A stretch of DNA of 64,000 nt from Alphaproteobacteria bacterium (GCA_009928665.1 SACF01000005.1:1-64000); one strand, 5' to 3'; positions 9,181-18,067 are shown, counted from the stretch's first letter. Notes: generated by a model from the letters alone, not told the origin. A program made the numbers and translations.

Positions 9181-9349
9181 CATTAGGCATTGGCCATTAG
9201 CCATTAGGGAAAAACAGTTCAAAGTTCAAGGCTCAAAGCTCAAAGCTCAAATTTTCACATCAGCACATCAGCACATTAGCACATTTTCAATAAATCAGTC
9301 AATCGTAAATCGTAAATCATGGCAATCGTAAATCAATTTGTCCGCTGGT
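9181..9349. repeat. Modular intergenic element 2 (blocks A-B-C-D-E)
   Basis: The gap between two minus-strand genes is filled by five adjacent degenerate repeats. Block A (9181-9208) is built on ggccattagccatta, B (9217-9252) on ttcaaagctcaaag, C (9256-9288) on cacatcagcacattag, D (9289-9318) on aaatcagtcaatcgtaaatc, and E (9338-9348) is ttgtccgctgg. The E block ends one base from the stop codon of the radical SAM gene. Read on that gene's coding strand the order is E-D-C-B-A, as in the other elements. Confidence 0.8.
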
Positions 9350-10126
9350 TCAAGGATAAACCCTTGTCCGGATCCCTTCTGCTTCGACTTTCCGGGCGAT
9401 GGCTTCCAGTTCCTGCGGCGGTATTTTCTCCAGGCCATGGACCGGCGTTTCGCGGGCAATCGGGTAGATCATTACCATCTTTGGCCGGATCAAACGGAGC
9501 CGGGCGATCCAGTTTTCTACCTCTTCATCGGTTGTGTTATCAACCTGTTCACCTTTAAAACTCCCCCTGAGAAACATGCTCTGGATGATAAGGTTTCCGC
9601 TAAAGCGGCAAAGATCATCCACCAGCCTTCCGAGATCCGTTGCCACGACCGGGTTGTTGATCAGCCGGAACTGGGACGGGCTTCCCGCATCCAGTTTCAG
9701 GATGTTGTTGTCGAGTTTGTTCAGCGCCTGAAATACAGATTCGATATGGATCATGCTCGAATTTGATAGTACGGTAACCTTTGACCGGGGCGACCACCGG
9801 TCGCGGAGCCGCAGGGTGTCGTCGACGATGCCCGCAAAATCGGGATGCAGCGTAGGTTCCCCGTTTCCGGCATAGGTAATGGCATCCGGAAGATAGGATT
9901 CAGCGTTTAATTCCTTCAATCGTTGTTCGAGAAATTTCGCTACTTCCGCTCTTGAAGGCAGTGGCTGATCCGCTGCATGCAGACCGGTCCATCCGCATTC
10001 ACAATAGATGCAGTTGAACGAGCAGAATTTGGTATGGAGGGGCAGCAGGTTGATGCCGAGCGACAACCCCAGACGCCTGCTGCGCACCGGTCCGAAAATG
10101 ATCTCATGGAAAAGAAAGCCGGGCAT
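9350..10126 (-). CDS. Radical SAM protein
   Basis: The 258-residue protein carries the radical S-adenosylmethionine cluster motif C-x3-C-x2-C at Cys35, Cys39 and Cys42 (KFCSFNCIYCECG). It also has a glycine-rich YAGNGEPTLHPDF segment that binds SAM and a later TVLSNSS strand. It belongs with the COG0731-like Fe-S oxidoreductases. The reaction and substrate cannot be told from sequence. The frame is open 50 codons further upstream, but the ATG at 10124-10126 begins just ahead of the family's conserved IIFGPVRSRRLG start and has no competitor nearby. It is divergent from the polyprenyl synthase gene, with about 150 bases between starts. Confidence 0.85.
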   Translation of the reverse strand: MPGFLFHEIIFGPVRSRRLGLSLGINLLPLHTKFCSFNCIYCECGWTGLHAADQPLPSRAEVAKFLEQRLKELNAESYLPDAITYAGNGEPTLHPDFAGIVDDTLRLRDRWSPRSKVTVLSNSSMIHIESVFQALNKLDNNILKLDAGSPSQFRLINNPVVATDLGRLVDDLCRFSGNLIIQSMFLRGSFKGEQVDNTTDEEVENWIARLRLIRPKMVMIYPIARETPVHGLEKIPPQELEAIARKVEAEGIRTRVYP

Positions 10127-10275
10127 GGAGCTGTATTTGTTACAAAGTTCCCCTTTTTTCCGGAACAAAACACAGATTTTTACCCTGTGATGATAAAATT
10201 CAGATTTGCCGTTCTTCAGCTTGTCAACAGGCAGGGAGATTAATATTTGTATTTTTACATCCCAAAACATAAGCA

Positions 10276-11250
10276 TTGACCTCCCTCGATCAAATAAAGG
10301 CGCCCATTGACGAACAGATCCGGGTATTTGAAGACTCCTTCAGGGATTACCTGAAAACCCCGGTCCCGTTGCTCAACACCATCATGCGGTACATTGTCAG
10401 AAGAAAGGGAAAGCAGATGCGTCCGATGTTTGTGTTCCTTTCGGCAGGTGTTTGCGGTACCATCAATCCAAGCACCTTTCACGCCGCATCCCTAATTGAA
10501 CTCCTTCACACAGCCACCCTGGTTCATGATGATGTGGTGGATGATTCTAACCTTCGCCGCGGTTTCTTCTCGATCAATGCCATCTGGAAAAATAAGATCG
10601 CGGTCCTGGCTGGGGATTTCTTACTTTCCCGCGGGATGCTGCTTGCCCTGGAGCACGATGAATTCGACCTTTTGAAGATGGTATCGAACGCCGTCCGCGA
10701 GATGAGTGAAGGGGAGTTGCTCCAGATTGAAAAAGCGCGCAGGCTCGACATTGAGGAACAGATCTATTTTGAGATAATCCGCAAGAAAACAGCCACGCTG
10801 ATCGCCTCGTGTTGTGCCTGCGGAGCCCTTTCAGCAAAAGCGGACCCCGGTCGTGTAAAGGCCATGTGGGATTTCGGCGAAAACACGGGCATCGCCTTTC
10901 AGATCAAAGATGACCTGTTTGATTACGACCGAAGCCTCAACACCGGAAAGCCAAGCGGTACAGATATCAGGGATCAGAAAATGACCCTGCCGCTGATCTA
11001 CCTGCTGAACCATTCAGGAAACGCAGGCAAACGCCGGATCATCAACACGGTAAAGAACCACCCGGATAATGCCGGCAGGGTTGCCGAATTGATCCGGATG
11101 GTGGCTGATAGCGGCGGAATTGATTATGCCCGGCAAAAAATGGTTGAGTACCGTCAGAAAGCCATTGATATCCTGCGGACTTTTCCGGAAAACCAATACC
11201 GGAACTCCCTGGAAGCGTTGGTGGTCTTCACCACCGAGCGCAATAAATGA
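10276..11250 (+). CDS. ispB: Long-chain polyprenyl diphosphate synthase
   Basis: This 324-residue trans-prenyltransferase extends farnesyl diphosphate with isopentenyl diphosphate, making the side chain of menaquinone or another quinone. Both aspartate-rich motifs are intact: DDVVDD (Asp85, Asp86, Asp89) followed by an Arg-Arg pair, and KDDLFDYD (Asp212, Asp213, Asp216). GKQMRP near residues 45-50 binds the diphosphate. The start appears to be TTG at 10276; no ATG lies in frame before the conserved N-terminus. The pairing with ubiX 3 kb away is consistent with quinone synthesis but not an operon. The chain length of the product is not readable here. It converges with the histidine kinase gene, with no gap between the two frames. 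Confidence 0.88.
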   Translation: MTSLDQIKAPIDEQIRVFEDSFRDYLKTPVPLLNTIMRYIVRRKGKQMRPMFVFLSAGVCGTINPSTFHAASLIELLHTATLVHDDVVDDSNLRRGFFSINAIWKNKIAVLAGDFLLSRGMLLALEHDEFDLLKMVSNAVREMSEGELLQIEKARRLDIEEQIYFEIIRKKTATLIASCCACGALSAKADPGRVKAMWDFGENTGIAFQIKDDLFDYDRSLNTGKPSGTDIRDQKMTLPLIYLLNHSGNAGKRRIINTVKNHPDNAGRVAELIRMVADSGGIDYARQKMVEYRQKAIDILRTFPENQYRNSLEALVVFTTERNK

Positions 11251-12312
11251 TCAGATCCCTTTTTTCAGGGTGAAACCGAAAGTGGTGCCGACGCCGATCG
11301 CGCTTCTGACGTTGATGGTTTGTTCGTGGGCTTCGAGGATATGCTTTACGATGGCAAGTCCGAGTCCTTTTCCCTTCCTGGTGACCGCCCTGCCGCGATC
11401 GGTGCGGTAAAACCGCTCAAAGACCCTCGGAAGATCTCCGGGTTCAATTCCAACCCCGTTGTCGGTGATCTCGGTCAGGATGTTTTCGTCGAGGTCGAAA
11501 AACGTGATTTCGGTGGTGCCATGCTTTTTGGCTCCGTATCGGATCGAATTGTCGATGATGTTGGTCAGAACATGCCTGATCTTTTCCCGGTCAGCTTCCA
11601 CCAGGATGGGTTTGGTGGGGTAATTCACAACGATACGGATCTCATGTTTGGTGGCTTTCATCTCCAGAAAATCAACCACCTCACGGGTCAGCGCGGCAAT
11701 GTCGAAACGCGATAAATTCAGCCTGATGTGACCTGATTCGAGTTGCGAGATCTCGTCAAGGTCTTCAATGATCCGGACCAGCCGCTCAATACTTTTTTCG
11801 GTTCTTACCAGGTATTCGCGGTTGATGGCCGGATCCTCAAGTCCGCCTTCCAGTAACGTCGAAACATAACCCTGGATATTGAACAAAGGTGTTTTCAGTT
11901 CGTGTGACATGTTCCCGATAAACTCCCGGCGGTATTGTTCGAGTTGTTTAAGTTGCATGATTTCCCGGGCCTTCTCTGCCTCCCACTGTTCCACCTCCTG
12001 CTGTACCGTGTCAATCAGAACGTGGTCGTGACGGTGTGCCGGCCGTTCATCCCGGCCGACCTTGACCTGGTGGATGGATTTATAGATAAGCCTGATTTTG
12101 CTGTAGATGAACTTTTCAAGGGTGTACCTGAAACTGAACCAGGTGATCAGGAACAATAAAGCCGAACTGATGACCAGCAACGACCAGGCAAAAGGTTCTG
12201 ACAGGGCGCCGGGATAGAGAATGGCGACAGAAATGATAAACAATACCGCGTAAACCCCCGAGATGATCAGGGCATTGAGAAATGCAAGATTTTTAGGATC
12301 ATGGAATTTCAT
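11251..12312 (-). CDS. Sensor histidine kinase, PhoR-like
   Basis: The 353-residue membrane kinase has two transmembrane segments (about residues 11-33 and 43-63) with almost no periplasmic loop. A HAMP-like/coiled linker follows, then the dimerisation box NMSHELKTPL with phospho-accepting His137, and an ATPase domain with N box (NIIDNSIRYGAK), G1 (DNGVGIE), F (FERFYR) and G2 (GKGLGLAIV). The lack of an extracellular sensor suggests that it reads a membrane or partner-protein signal. Its start overlaps the upstream response regulator by four bases (ATGA), so they form one operon. The arrangement is that of PhoB/PhoR, but no phosphate-transport gene is nearby to confirm that role. Confidence 0.9.
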   Translation of the reverse strand: MKFHDPKNLAFLNALIISGVYAVLFIISVAILYPGALSEPFAWSLLVISSALLFLITWFSFRYTLEKFIYSKIRLIYKSIHQVKVGRDERPAHRHDHVLIDTVQQEVEQWEAEKAREIMQLKQLEQYRREFIGNMSHELKTPLFNIQGYVSTLLEGGLEDPAINREYLVRTEKSIERLVRIIEDLDEISQLESGHIRLNLSRFDIAALTREVVDFLEMKATKHEIRIVVNYPTKPILVEADREKIRHVLTNIIDNSIRYGAKKHGTTEITFFDLDENILTEITDNGVGIEPGDLPRVFERFYRTDRGRAVTRKGKGLGLAIVKHILEAHEQTINVRSAIGVGTTFGFTLKKGI

Positions 12313-12995
12313 GATTGTTCAAATTTGTACCCCACCCCCTTTATGGTTTTTATGCTCTCGGTGCCTACTTTTTCACGGATCCGGCGGATGTGGACATCGA
12401 TGGTGCGGTCTCCCACCACAACATCCTCGCCCCAGACATTGGCAAAAATCTCTTCACGGGTCACTACCTTCTCAGGTTTCGAAACCAGGAACTGCAATAA
12501 TTCAAATTCCTTTCGGGCGAGGGTGATCTCCATCCCCTCTTTCAGGATCAGGTACCGGTCTTTGTCGATGGTGAATTCTTTCAGTTGGATGATGCTGCCC
12601 GTTGCTTCCGGTTCCTTGTATCGGCGGAGAATGGCCTGGATCCGGCTGATGAAGACTTTCGGTTTGATTGGTTTCGTGATGTAATCGTCGGCGCCTGCCT
12701 CAAATCCGGCAATCTGGGAATAGTCTTCTCCGCGGGCCGTCAGGAACACGATGAGGGTCTCCTTCAGCTCAGCGCTCTTCCGGATTTCCCGACAGGCTTC
12801 CATCCCGTCCATCACGGGCATCATGACATCGAGAATGATGAGTTGTGGCCTGAACTCCTGGGCGAGTCTGACCGCCTTCTGGCCATTTTTTGCCTTCAGA
12901 ACCCGGAATCCCGCTTTCTCAAGGTTGTATCCCAGGAATTCAAGGATATCGGCTTCGTCGTCGGCCAGTAAAATAGTTATCTGGTTAGGCTCCAT
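12309..12995 (-). CDS. OmpR/PhoB-family response regulator
   Basis: This 228-residue DNA-binding regulator has a receiver domain (residues ~6-120) with the acidic pocket ADDE, phospho-accepting Asp56 (LDVMMP), Thr86 and Lys108 (TKPIKP). The C-terminal winged helix of the OmpR type (~130-226) ends with RTIDVHIRRIREKVG and IKTIKGVGYKF. It precedes and overlaps the kinase gene by four bases, so the pair is co-expressed and should act together. Target genes are not apparent in the window. Confidence 0.92.
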   Translation of the reverse strand: MEPNQITILLADDEADILEFLGYNLEKAGFRVLKAKNGQKAVRLAQEFRPQLIILDVMMPVMDGMEACREIRKSAELKETLIVFLTARGEDYSQIAGFEAGADDYITKPIKPKVFISRIQAILRRYKEPEATGSIIQLKEFTIDKDRYLILKEGMEITLARKEFELLQFLVSKPEKVVTREEIFANVWGEDVVVGDRTIDVHIRRIREKVGTESIKTIKGVGYKFEQS

Positions 12996-13362
12996 AGTAT
13001 CAGTCGTTAAAAAGCATCTTAATGAAAATGTACAGCATATTCTTTTAGATGCAGTTATCCCGGAAGAAACAGCATTTCATTAATTGCGAACCTGTTCCGA
13101 TTTGGTATAACGGGGTAAAGATAAAAAATAATGGTGAAACGCATGAAGTATTGATTGCCAGGGGGTCTTTGTCTGTTGTTATTTCAATGGGATTGCGTAC
13201 TTTTATCGCCGGTTTGAGTCCGACCGTTCAAAGACAAAGGGAAGGGTAACTGTTTCGGTTATGGATCCGGGTTCCGGCCTTTCTACTGCCGGGCATGCGC
13301 CGAAGCCATTGTTATGAACAGATTTTATCCTGTACCGAGAGTCTGAAAAATAAAGCACGGAT
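12996..13362. other. Divergent intergenic region, no gene recognised
   Basis: These 367 bases separate the response-regulator start from the PorT-like barrel start and must hold both promoters. I see no consensus TAnnTTTG box well placed for either gene and no structured RNA. A 66-codon open frame here has no family character. Confidence 0.5.
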
Positions 13363-13995
13363 ATGAAAAGATTGTTCATTATACTGTTCTTATTGTTTCC
13401 ACTGGTATCCTTTTCTCAAAAATTCAATGGAGGGATTCTGGCCGGTGGCCTGGTAAGCCAGGTGGATGGCGACACCTACGAAGGTTATCATAAATTCGGT
13501 TTCCTCGCCGGCGGATTTGTCAAGTTACAGGTATCGCCACATTCCGGCTTCCAGCTGGAAATGGAGTATATACAGAAAGGAAGCCGGGTGCATGCAGATT
13601 CCATCACCAATACCGGAACCACCCGCATTACAAGACTTCACTACCTTGAAATCCCGCTGCTGTATCAATACACCTTTCTGAAACGGGTTCAGGCAGAGGT
13701 CGGACCGGCAGCCGACATCCTGCTCGGATCGTATGAGGAGGTCAACGGAATAGAAGTGCCATACATCACCGTTCCTTACCGGACCGTTACACTGAGCGGC
13801 ATCATCGGGGTTTCCTGTTACATCACTGACCATCTCAAGGCAGGACTCCGGTTCAACTATTCCCTGCTCTCGATCCGGACCGACGTCGTTGCCGGCGCCC
13901 GAAAGATCCTTTTCGAAACCGGCCAGTACAACAATGTGCTTTCGCTGTCGTTGAGTTGGGACTTCAGGGCAAGAACCGGTGGACGAGGGGACTAG
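13363..13995 (+). CDS. PorT-family outer-membrane beta-barrel protein
   Basis: The 210-residue product has a clear signal peptide (KRLFIILFLLFPLVSFSQ). Amphipathic strands of the PorT/OMP_b-brl_2 type follow: FNGGILAGGLVSQVDGD near the start, FQLEMEYIQKGSR, HYLEIPLLYQYTF, and a closing VLSLSLSWDF strand. This is a small eight-stranded barrel expected in the outer membrane; family members have no single function. A short TGGRGD tail follows the last strand and runs into the intergenic element that begins right after the stop. The tail's DNA (ggtggacgaggggac) resembles that element's E block, so the stop itself may belong to the element. Confidence 0.82.
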   Translation: MKRLFIILFLLFPLVSFSQKFNGGILAGGLVSQVDGDTYEGYHKFGFLAGGFVKLQVSPHSGFQLEMEYIQKGSRVHADSITNTGTTRITRLHYLEIPLLYQYTFLKRVQAEVGPAADILLGSYEEVNGIEVPYITVPYRTVTLSGIIGVSCYITDHLKAGLRFNYSLLSIRTDVVAGARKILFETGQYNNVLSLSLSWDFRARTGGRGD

Positions 13996-14286
13996 CAGAC
14001 AAATTAATTAACTGATTGACTGAATGACTGACAATGGATAATTGACAATGGACAATTGACAATGGAAGACGGAAAAAGATTTGAGGATTTGAAAATACGA
14101 AAATTTTGAATTGAATCTTTTTCTCTAGTTCCCAACGCCCAATGCCTGGTTTGATCTTTGATCTTTGAGCTTTGAACTTTTTCTAAAAATGGCCAATGCC
14201 TAATTCCTGATTTGAAATTTGAATTAATGACTTTTTTCTCTATTGCCTCTTGCCTTTTGCCTATTGCCTCATTTGAGATTTGAATT
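13996..14286. repeat. Modular intergenic element 3 (E-D-G-H-B-A order)
   Basis: From the base after the PorT stop the sequence runs through an E-like block (cagacaaatt), a D-like block built on actgattgactgaatgac, and a G block of acaattgacaatgg units (14028-14064). A 27-base stretch (14070-14096) follows that is identical, inverted, to 20857-20883. Then come a B block (tttgatctttgagctttgaac), an A block (ggccaatgcctaat), and a final series of ttgcctattgcct units up to the ubiX start. Orientation is opposite to elements 2, 4 and 6, matching the opposite strand of the flanking gene. Confidence 0.82.
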
Positions 14287-14289
14287 ATT

Positions 14290-14964
14290 TTGGATAAAAA
14301 AGATATCATCGTAGGAGTCACAGGTGCCAGTGGAGCGATCTATGGCAAAATGCTCATAGAGAAGATTCTGACGCTTGATTCGCAGATCCGGAGGTGTGAC
14401 CTTATCGTTTCGGGAAATGCGGGGGCGGTATGGAAATTCGAGCTGGGAGCCGAGCCGGAAAAGTTGTTTCCATCATTCGATACAGCGGAAAAGGGGAAAC
14501 CGGAAATGGGAGCTGATGCATCGGGGATCATTACCCGGGTCAATTCCGGTTCCATGGGTGGAGTAATGCTTCGCCATTTTTCCCCCGGTGATTTTTTTGC
14601 TCCCATGGCTTCCGGTTCGGCCGGTTACAATGCGATGATCATTTGTCCTTGTACCATGGGTACGATAGGGCGGATTGCCTCAGGGATATCATCCGATCTG
14701 ATGACCCGTGCCGCCGATGTCATGCTGAAAGAACGACGAACATTGATCCTGGTTCCGCGGGAGACCCCGCTCAGCCTGATCCATATCAATAACATGAAAC
14801 TCCTGACAGAGGCCGGAGCCATTATTTGTCCTGCCAATCCGTCGTTTTACAGTCGGCCATCCACCATTGGCGATTTGTGTTTGACGGTTGTCGACCGGGT
14901 TCTTACCCTTATCGGCCTGGAAATTGCCGGCTATCGTTGGGGAGCGGATCAAACCGGCGTGTGA
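14290..14964 (+). CDS. ubiX: Flavin prenyltransferase UbiX
   Basis: The 224-residue enzyme joins dimethylallyl phosphate to FMN, making the prenylated flavin cofactor used by UbiD-type decarboxylases. The N-terminal VGVTGASGAIYG loop binds the FMN phosphate. SGSAGYNAMIICPCTMGTIGRIASGIS and LKERRTLILVPRETPLS are strongly conserved UbiX blocks. The start seems to be TTG at 14290, since the next residues (DKKDIIVGVTGASG) are already the conserved first strand. It opens immediately after a repeat element with no room for a long leader. UbiD is not in the window. It converges with queG, 13 bases away. Confidence 0.92.
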   Translation: MDKKDIIVGVTGASGAIYGKMLIEKILTLDSQIRRCDLIVSGNAGAVWKFELGAEPEKLFPSFDTAEKGKPEMGADASGIITRVNSGSMGGVMLRHFSPGDFFAPMASGSAGYNAMIICPCTMGTIGRIASGISSDLMTRAADVMLKERRTLILVPRETPLSLIHINNMKLLTEAGAIICPANPSFYSRPSTIGDLCLTVVDRVLTLIGLEIAGYRWGADQTGV

Positions 14965-14977
14965 CACGGGAATCTGA

Positions 14978-15913
14978 TCACTCCGTATCACCGGTTCGCG
15001 CATCCTGCGCTGCACGTATCACATTTCGTTTGAAGTTTTGATATCCGATCCTTTGAACGGCGGAGTCTCTGAAAATCTCGAGGAATTGATCTTCAGTCAA
15101 TGAAATCCAGTCTTTTTTACGAAAACTGATCAATTCGGTAAAGGGACTGAATTCCGGATCTGCATTCGGACGGGCAAAGCGGTTGTAAGGGCAAACATCC
15201 TGACAGATGTCGCAACCATAGATCCTCCCGTGCAGTTTTGGAGTGGTCGGGGCACCTTGTGCGGGATGCAGTTCGATGGTGTGGTAAGATATACAGCGTT
15301 CGATCCGGAGTTGGTAAAGGTGATCCAGAGCTCCCGTGGGACAAGCCTGAACACAGCGATTACAATTACCGCAATGGTCAGGCATGACGGGATCAGGATC
15401 GAATTCCAGTTCCGTCAGGATGATCCCGATAAAGAAGTAAGAACCCCCGGTTTTATGGATCAGCAGGGTATTTTTTCCCTGCCAACCGACTCCGCACCGG
15501 TTGGCCCAGACTTTTTCGAGAACCGGGCCGGAGTCGACGAATGATTTACAACGGTGCGGTCCATATTCCTGTTGCAGCCACCGGGTCAGTTGTTCCAGCC
15601 GTTCCCGCATGATCCTGTGGTAATCCCTGCCATAAACGTGTTTCGATACCAGGTAATTATCATCGGCAGGTTGGATCCGGGCAGGATAATAGTTCATCAG
15701 AACAGCAATGACCGACCGTGCCCCCTTCAAGACCAGTTCGGGGTTAAGTCGCTTTTCCAGGTAAGATTTGAGGTAGTGGAGCCCGGCGTGACCGCCTCTG
15801 TTGAGAAAACCGGAATAGAAAGGCCTCAGGTATTCGAGCGGTTCACAACGGGCCACTCCGCAAACGTAAAACCCCAGTCGTTTCGCCTCCTCTTTAATCC
15901 GTTCTGACAACAT
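14978..15913 (-). CDS. queG: Epoxyqueuosine reductase
   Basis: QueG reduces epoxyqueuosine to queuosine in the wobble position of certain tRNAs, using cobalamin and two [4Fe-4S] clusters. The 311-residue product has the catalytic-region VDSGP motif with Asp127 and the GWQGKNTLLI block. It also has the first ferredoxin-like cluster CGNCNRCVQACP (Cys181, 184, 187, 191) and the second set Cys207, Cys234, Cys237 and Cys241 (CDICQDVCP). The HEAT-like C-terminal extension of longer QueG proteins is absent, so this is the short form. A composite repeat element separates it from ruvB on the same strand. Confidence 0.93.
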   Translation of the reverse strand: MLSERIKEEAKRLGFYVCGVARCEPLEYLRPFYSGFLNRGGHAGLHYLKSYLEKRLNPELVLKGARSVIAVLMNYYPARIQPADDNYLVSKHVYGRDYHRIMRERLEQLTRWLQQEYGPHRCKSFVDSGPVLEKVWANRCGVGWQGKNTLLIHKTGGSYFFIGIILTELEFDPDPVMPDHCGNCNRCVQACPTGALDHLYQLRIERCISYHTIELHPAQGAPTTPKLHGRIYGCDICQDVCPYNRFARPNADPEFSPFTELISFRKKDWISLTEDQFLEIFRDSAVQRIGYQNFKRNVIRAAQDARTGDTE

Positions 15914-15917
15914 AAAA

Positions 15918-16111
15918 ATTCACTCAATCACTCATTCACTCAATAAATCAGTCAATCAGTCAATCAATCATTCAGTCAATTATTTGTCCGCTGGTGCTGT
16001 GGTGCAATAGTGCCATGGTGAAATTGAGAAATGGTAAATTAAAAATTCACTCGTTCACTCAATCACTCAATAAATCAATCAATCATTCAGTCAATTATTT
16101 GTCCGCCTGGA
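15918..16111. repeat. Modular intergenic element 4 (doubled D-E units with an F block)
   Basis: Two near-identical D-E modules, each made of cactcaatcactcaataaatca and caatcattcagtcaatt units followed by atttgtccgc, occupy roughly 15918-15998 and 16048-16110. Between them is an F block (gtgctgtggtgcaatagtgccatggtg). The second E block ends one base from the ruvB stop codon; the first unit begins a few bases upstream of the queG start. Its D blocks match, inverted, the D block after the PorT gene. Confidence 0.82.
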
Positions 16112-17134
16112 CTAAAACAGCATATCCTGGTTTCCCGGCTTGATTTTACCGAGATGCCGGTAAGCGAGTTCTGTGACCTCACGGCCCCGGGGTGTACGCA
16201 TGAGGTATCCCTCCTGGATCAGAAAGGGTTCATAAACCTCTTCAAGGGTACCCCCGTCTTCGGATACAGCCGTGGCAATGGTTCCGATTCCGACGGGTCC
16301 CCCTTTGAATTTTTCGATGATGGTACGCAGGATCTTGTTGTCCATTTCATCGAGGCCGTTTTTGTCGACATTCAATGCCGAGAGTGCATACTGACTGATT
16401 TTCAGATCGATGGAACCATTTCCCTTGATTTGTGCAAAATCCCTGACACGGCGCAGCAAAAGGTTTGCGATGCGGGGTGTTCCCCTGCTGCGGCGGGCAA
16501 TCTCCGAGGTGGCTTCCGCGTCGATCGGTACCCCTAAAATTTCGGCTGAACGCCGGATGATCCGATCGAGGGTTCCGGCATGGTAGTAATTCAGGCGGGA
16601 ATTTATTCCGAAACGTGATCGCAGCGGAGCGGTGAGGAGTCCGGAACGGGTCGTGGCGCCCACGAGGGTGAAGGGATTCAGCTTGATCTGGATGCTCCGG
16701 GCATTCGGTCCCGTTTCGATCATGATGTCGATCTTGTAATCTTCCATTGCTGAATACAGATATTCCTCCACAACCGGAGAAAGCCGGTGGATCTCGTCGA
16801 TGAACAGGACATCGTTTTCTTCAAGCCCGGTCAGCAAACCAGCCAGATCTCCCGGTTTGTCGAGGACCGGTCCCGAGGTCACCCGGATGTTAACCCCCAG
16901 TTCATTTGAGATTATATGGGCCAGGGTGGTTTTTCCCAGCCCCGGAGGGCCGTGAAGCAACACGTGATCGAGCGCCTCACTCCGGAGTTTGGCGGCCTGA
17001 ACGAAGATCTTGAGATTGTCGACGATGGCCTCCTGACCCGCGAATTCAACAAAGCCGGAAGGACGTAAAGATTTTTCCAGCTCCCTGTCGGCTGGCTCCA
17101 GTCTGTTTCCGCTCGGATCAAGTATTTCATTCAT
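16112..17134 (-). CDS. ruvB: Holliday junction branch-migration ATPase RuvB
   Basis: RuvB is the hexameric AAA+ motor that drives Holliday-junction branch migration with RuvA in recombination and replication-fork repair. The 340-residue product has Walker [10 protein letters not shown] (residues 62-70), Walker B FIDEIH (111-116), the sensor-1 GATTRSG segment with the [10 protein letters not shown] arginine finger, and the C-terminal winged helix with [16 protein letters not shown]. The length is typical. A consensus -7 box lies only six bases before the ATG, so the transcript should have an extremely short or no leader. ruvA and ruvC are not in the window. Confidence 0.96.
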   Translation of the reverse strand: MNEILDPSGNRLEPADRELEKSLRPSGFVEFAGQEAIVDNLKIFVQAAKLRSEALDHVLLHGPPGLGKTTLAHIISNELGVNIRVTSGPVLDKPGDLAGLLTGLEENDVLFIDEIHRLSPVVEEYLYSAMEDYKIDIMIETGPNARSIQIKLNPFTLVGATTRSGLLTAPLRSRFGINSRLNYYHAGTLDRIIRRSAEILGVPIDAEATSEIARRSRGTPRIANLLLRRVRDFAQIKGNGSIDLKISQYALSALNVDKNGLDEMDNKILRTIIEKFKGGPVGIGTIATAVSEDGGTLEEVYEPFLIQEGYLMRTPRGREVTELAYRHLGKIKPGNQDMLF

Positions 17135-17139
17135 CTTCG

Positions 17140-17147
17140 CAAAAGTA
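17140..17147 (-). promoter_or_regulatory. -7 promoter box (TACTTTTG) almost touching the ruvB start
   Basis: The minus strand reads TACTTTTG, an exact TAnnTTTG match, with only five bases between its final G and the ruvB ATG. Transcription from it would start at or next to the ATG. Confidence 0.5.
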
Positions 17148-17218
17148 AATTATTTCCATAAATTTCCTTTGTAAATAATTTTCCTTATTTTTACGTTATT
17201 AATTTTAACACACGCATC

Positions 17219-18061
17219 ATGTCTTCGATCATTGTTGCCATCGATTTTTCCAATACCTCCATACATGCCCTGGAGTACGCGATACCCATCGCGAACAAGA
17301 TGAAATCAGATATAAACCTGATCTGGGTCGATAAGATCAGTTCACAGGAGTCGGTGTATCCCGATACGACCAATGAAAACCGGAATGAAGCTAAAAAGCG
17401 GTTCGATGAACTGATCCACCAGTACCATAAAAAGCTTACCAAAGGGATAACCATGGAGTACCGGCTGAAGAAAGGAAGGATTTACCGTGAGGTGGACAGC
17501 CTTGCCAAAATCACCGAAGCCGACCTCATCATCACGGGAGCTCACGGGATTTCAGGATTTGAGGAATACTGGATCGGGAGTAATGCCTATAAGATCGTGA
17601 CTTATGCTTCCCGTCCGGTCATCACGGTCCGCCACGATTTCCCGATCCGTAAAAATATTGACCGGATCATCGTTCCGATGGACCAATCGGCTGAGACCCT
17701 GCAGAAAATTCCTTTCATTGTCAGGCTTGCCACCCTGTTCAAGTCGGAGGTTCATGTGGTGACGACACATAACAGCCATCTGAAATCGATTCAACGGCTT
17801 ACCGAAAAGGTAGCTCAAACCGCGCTCAGGTACTTCCAGGGTCATGAAATCAGGCTGGTTGAGGACAGCATTGTTTCAAATGATCTCACCAAGGCGCTGC
17901 TTACCTATTCCCTGAATGTAGATGCCGACCTGATCGCGATCATGACCGAACAGGAGACCCCTGCTAAGATCCTGCTTGGCGCACAGGCACAGCAGCTCGT
18001 GAACCAATCGCCTATTCCGGTACTAAGCATACACCCCCATGAAAGTGTCAATCCGTCGTGA
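17219..18061 (+). CDS. Tandem-domain universal stress protein
   Basis: The 280-residue protein is two UspA domains in tandem. The first (about residues 1-140) begins SIIVAIDFSNTSIHALEYA and has the full ATP-binding signature G-x2-G-x9-G-S (GAHG, then GSNAYKIV), so it should bind ATP. The second (~145-275) begins DRIIVPMDQS, keeps the fold and the terminal PIPVLSIHP strand, but lacks the nucleotide signature. Universal stress proteins are cytosolic and induced in starvation or oxidative stress; partners vary. It opens a three-gene operon with a SPOR protein six bases downstream and a second tandem UspA. No consensus -7 box was seen; a TATTTTTACG stretch lies about 30 bases upstream. Confidence 0.9.
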   Translation: MSSIIVAIDFSNTSIHALEYAIPIANKMKSDINLIWVDKISSQESVYPDTTNENRNEAKKRFDELIHQYHKKLTKGITMEYRLKKGRIYREVDSLAKITEADLIITGAHGISGFEEYWIGSNAYKIVTYASRPVITVRHDFPIRKNIDRIIVPMDQSAETLQKIPFIVRLATLFKSEVHVVTTHNSHLKSIQRLTEKVAQTALRYFQGHEIRLVEDSIVSNDLTKALLTYSLNVDADLIAIMTEQETPAKILLGAQAQQLVNQSPIPVLSIHPHESVNPS

Positions 18062-18067
18062 CCTGTT

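Noticed and set aside
9300..9400. Start of a + strand gene at 9319 or 9338
   Set aside because: The frames run out of a repeat element into the antisense of the radical SAM gene and have no motifs.
11251..12995. Calling the kinase/regulator pair phoR/phoB by name
   Set aside because: The architecture fits, but there are no phosphate-transport genes nearby and the sequence alone does not separate it from other OmpR/HK pairs.
13049..13249. 66-residue + strand open frame upstream of the PorT gene
   Set aside because: No signal peptide, family motif or promoter; composition does not look coding.
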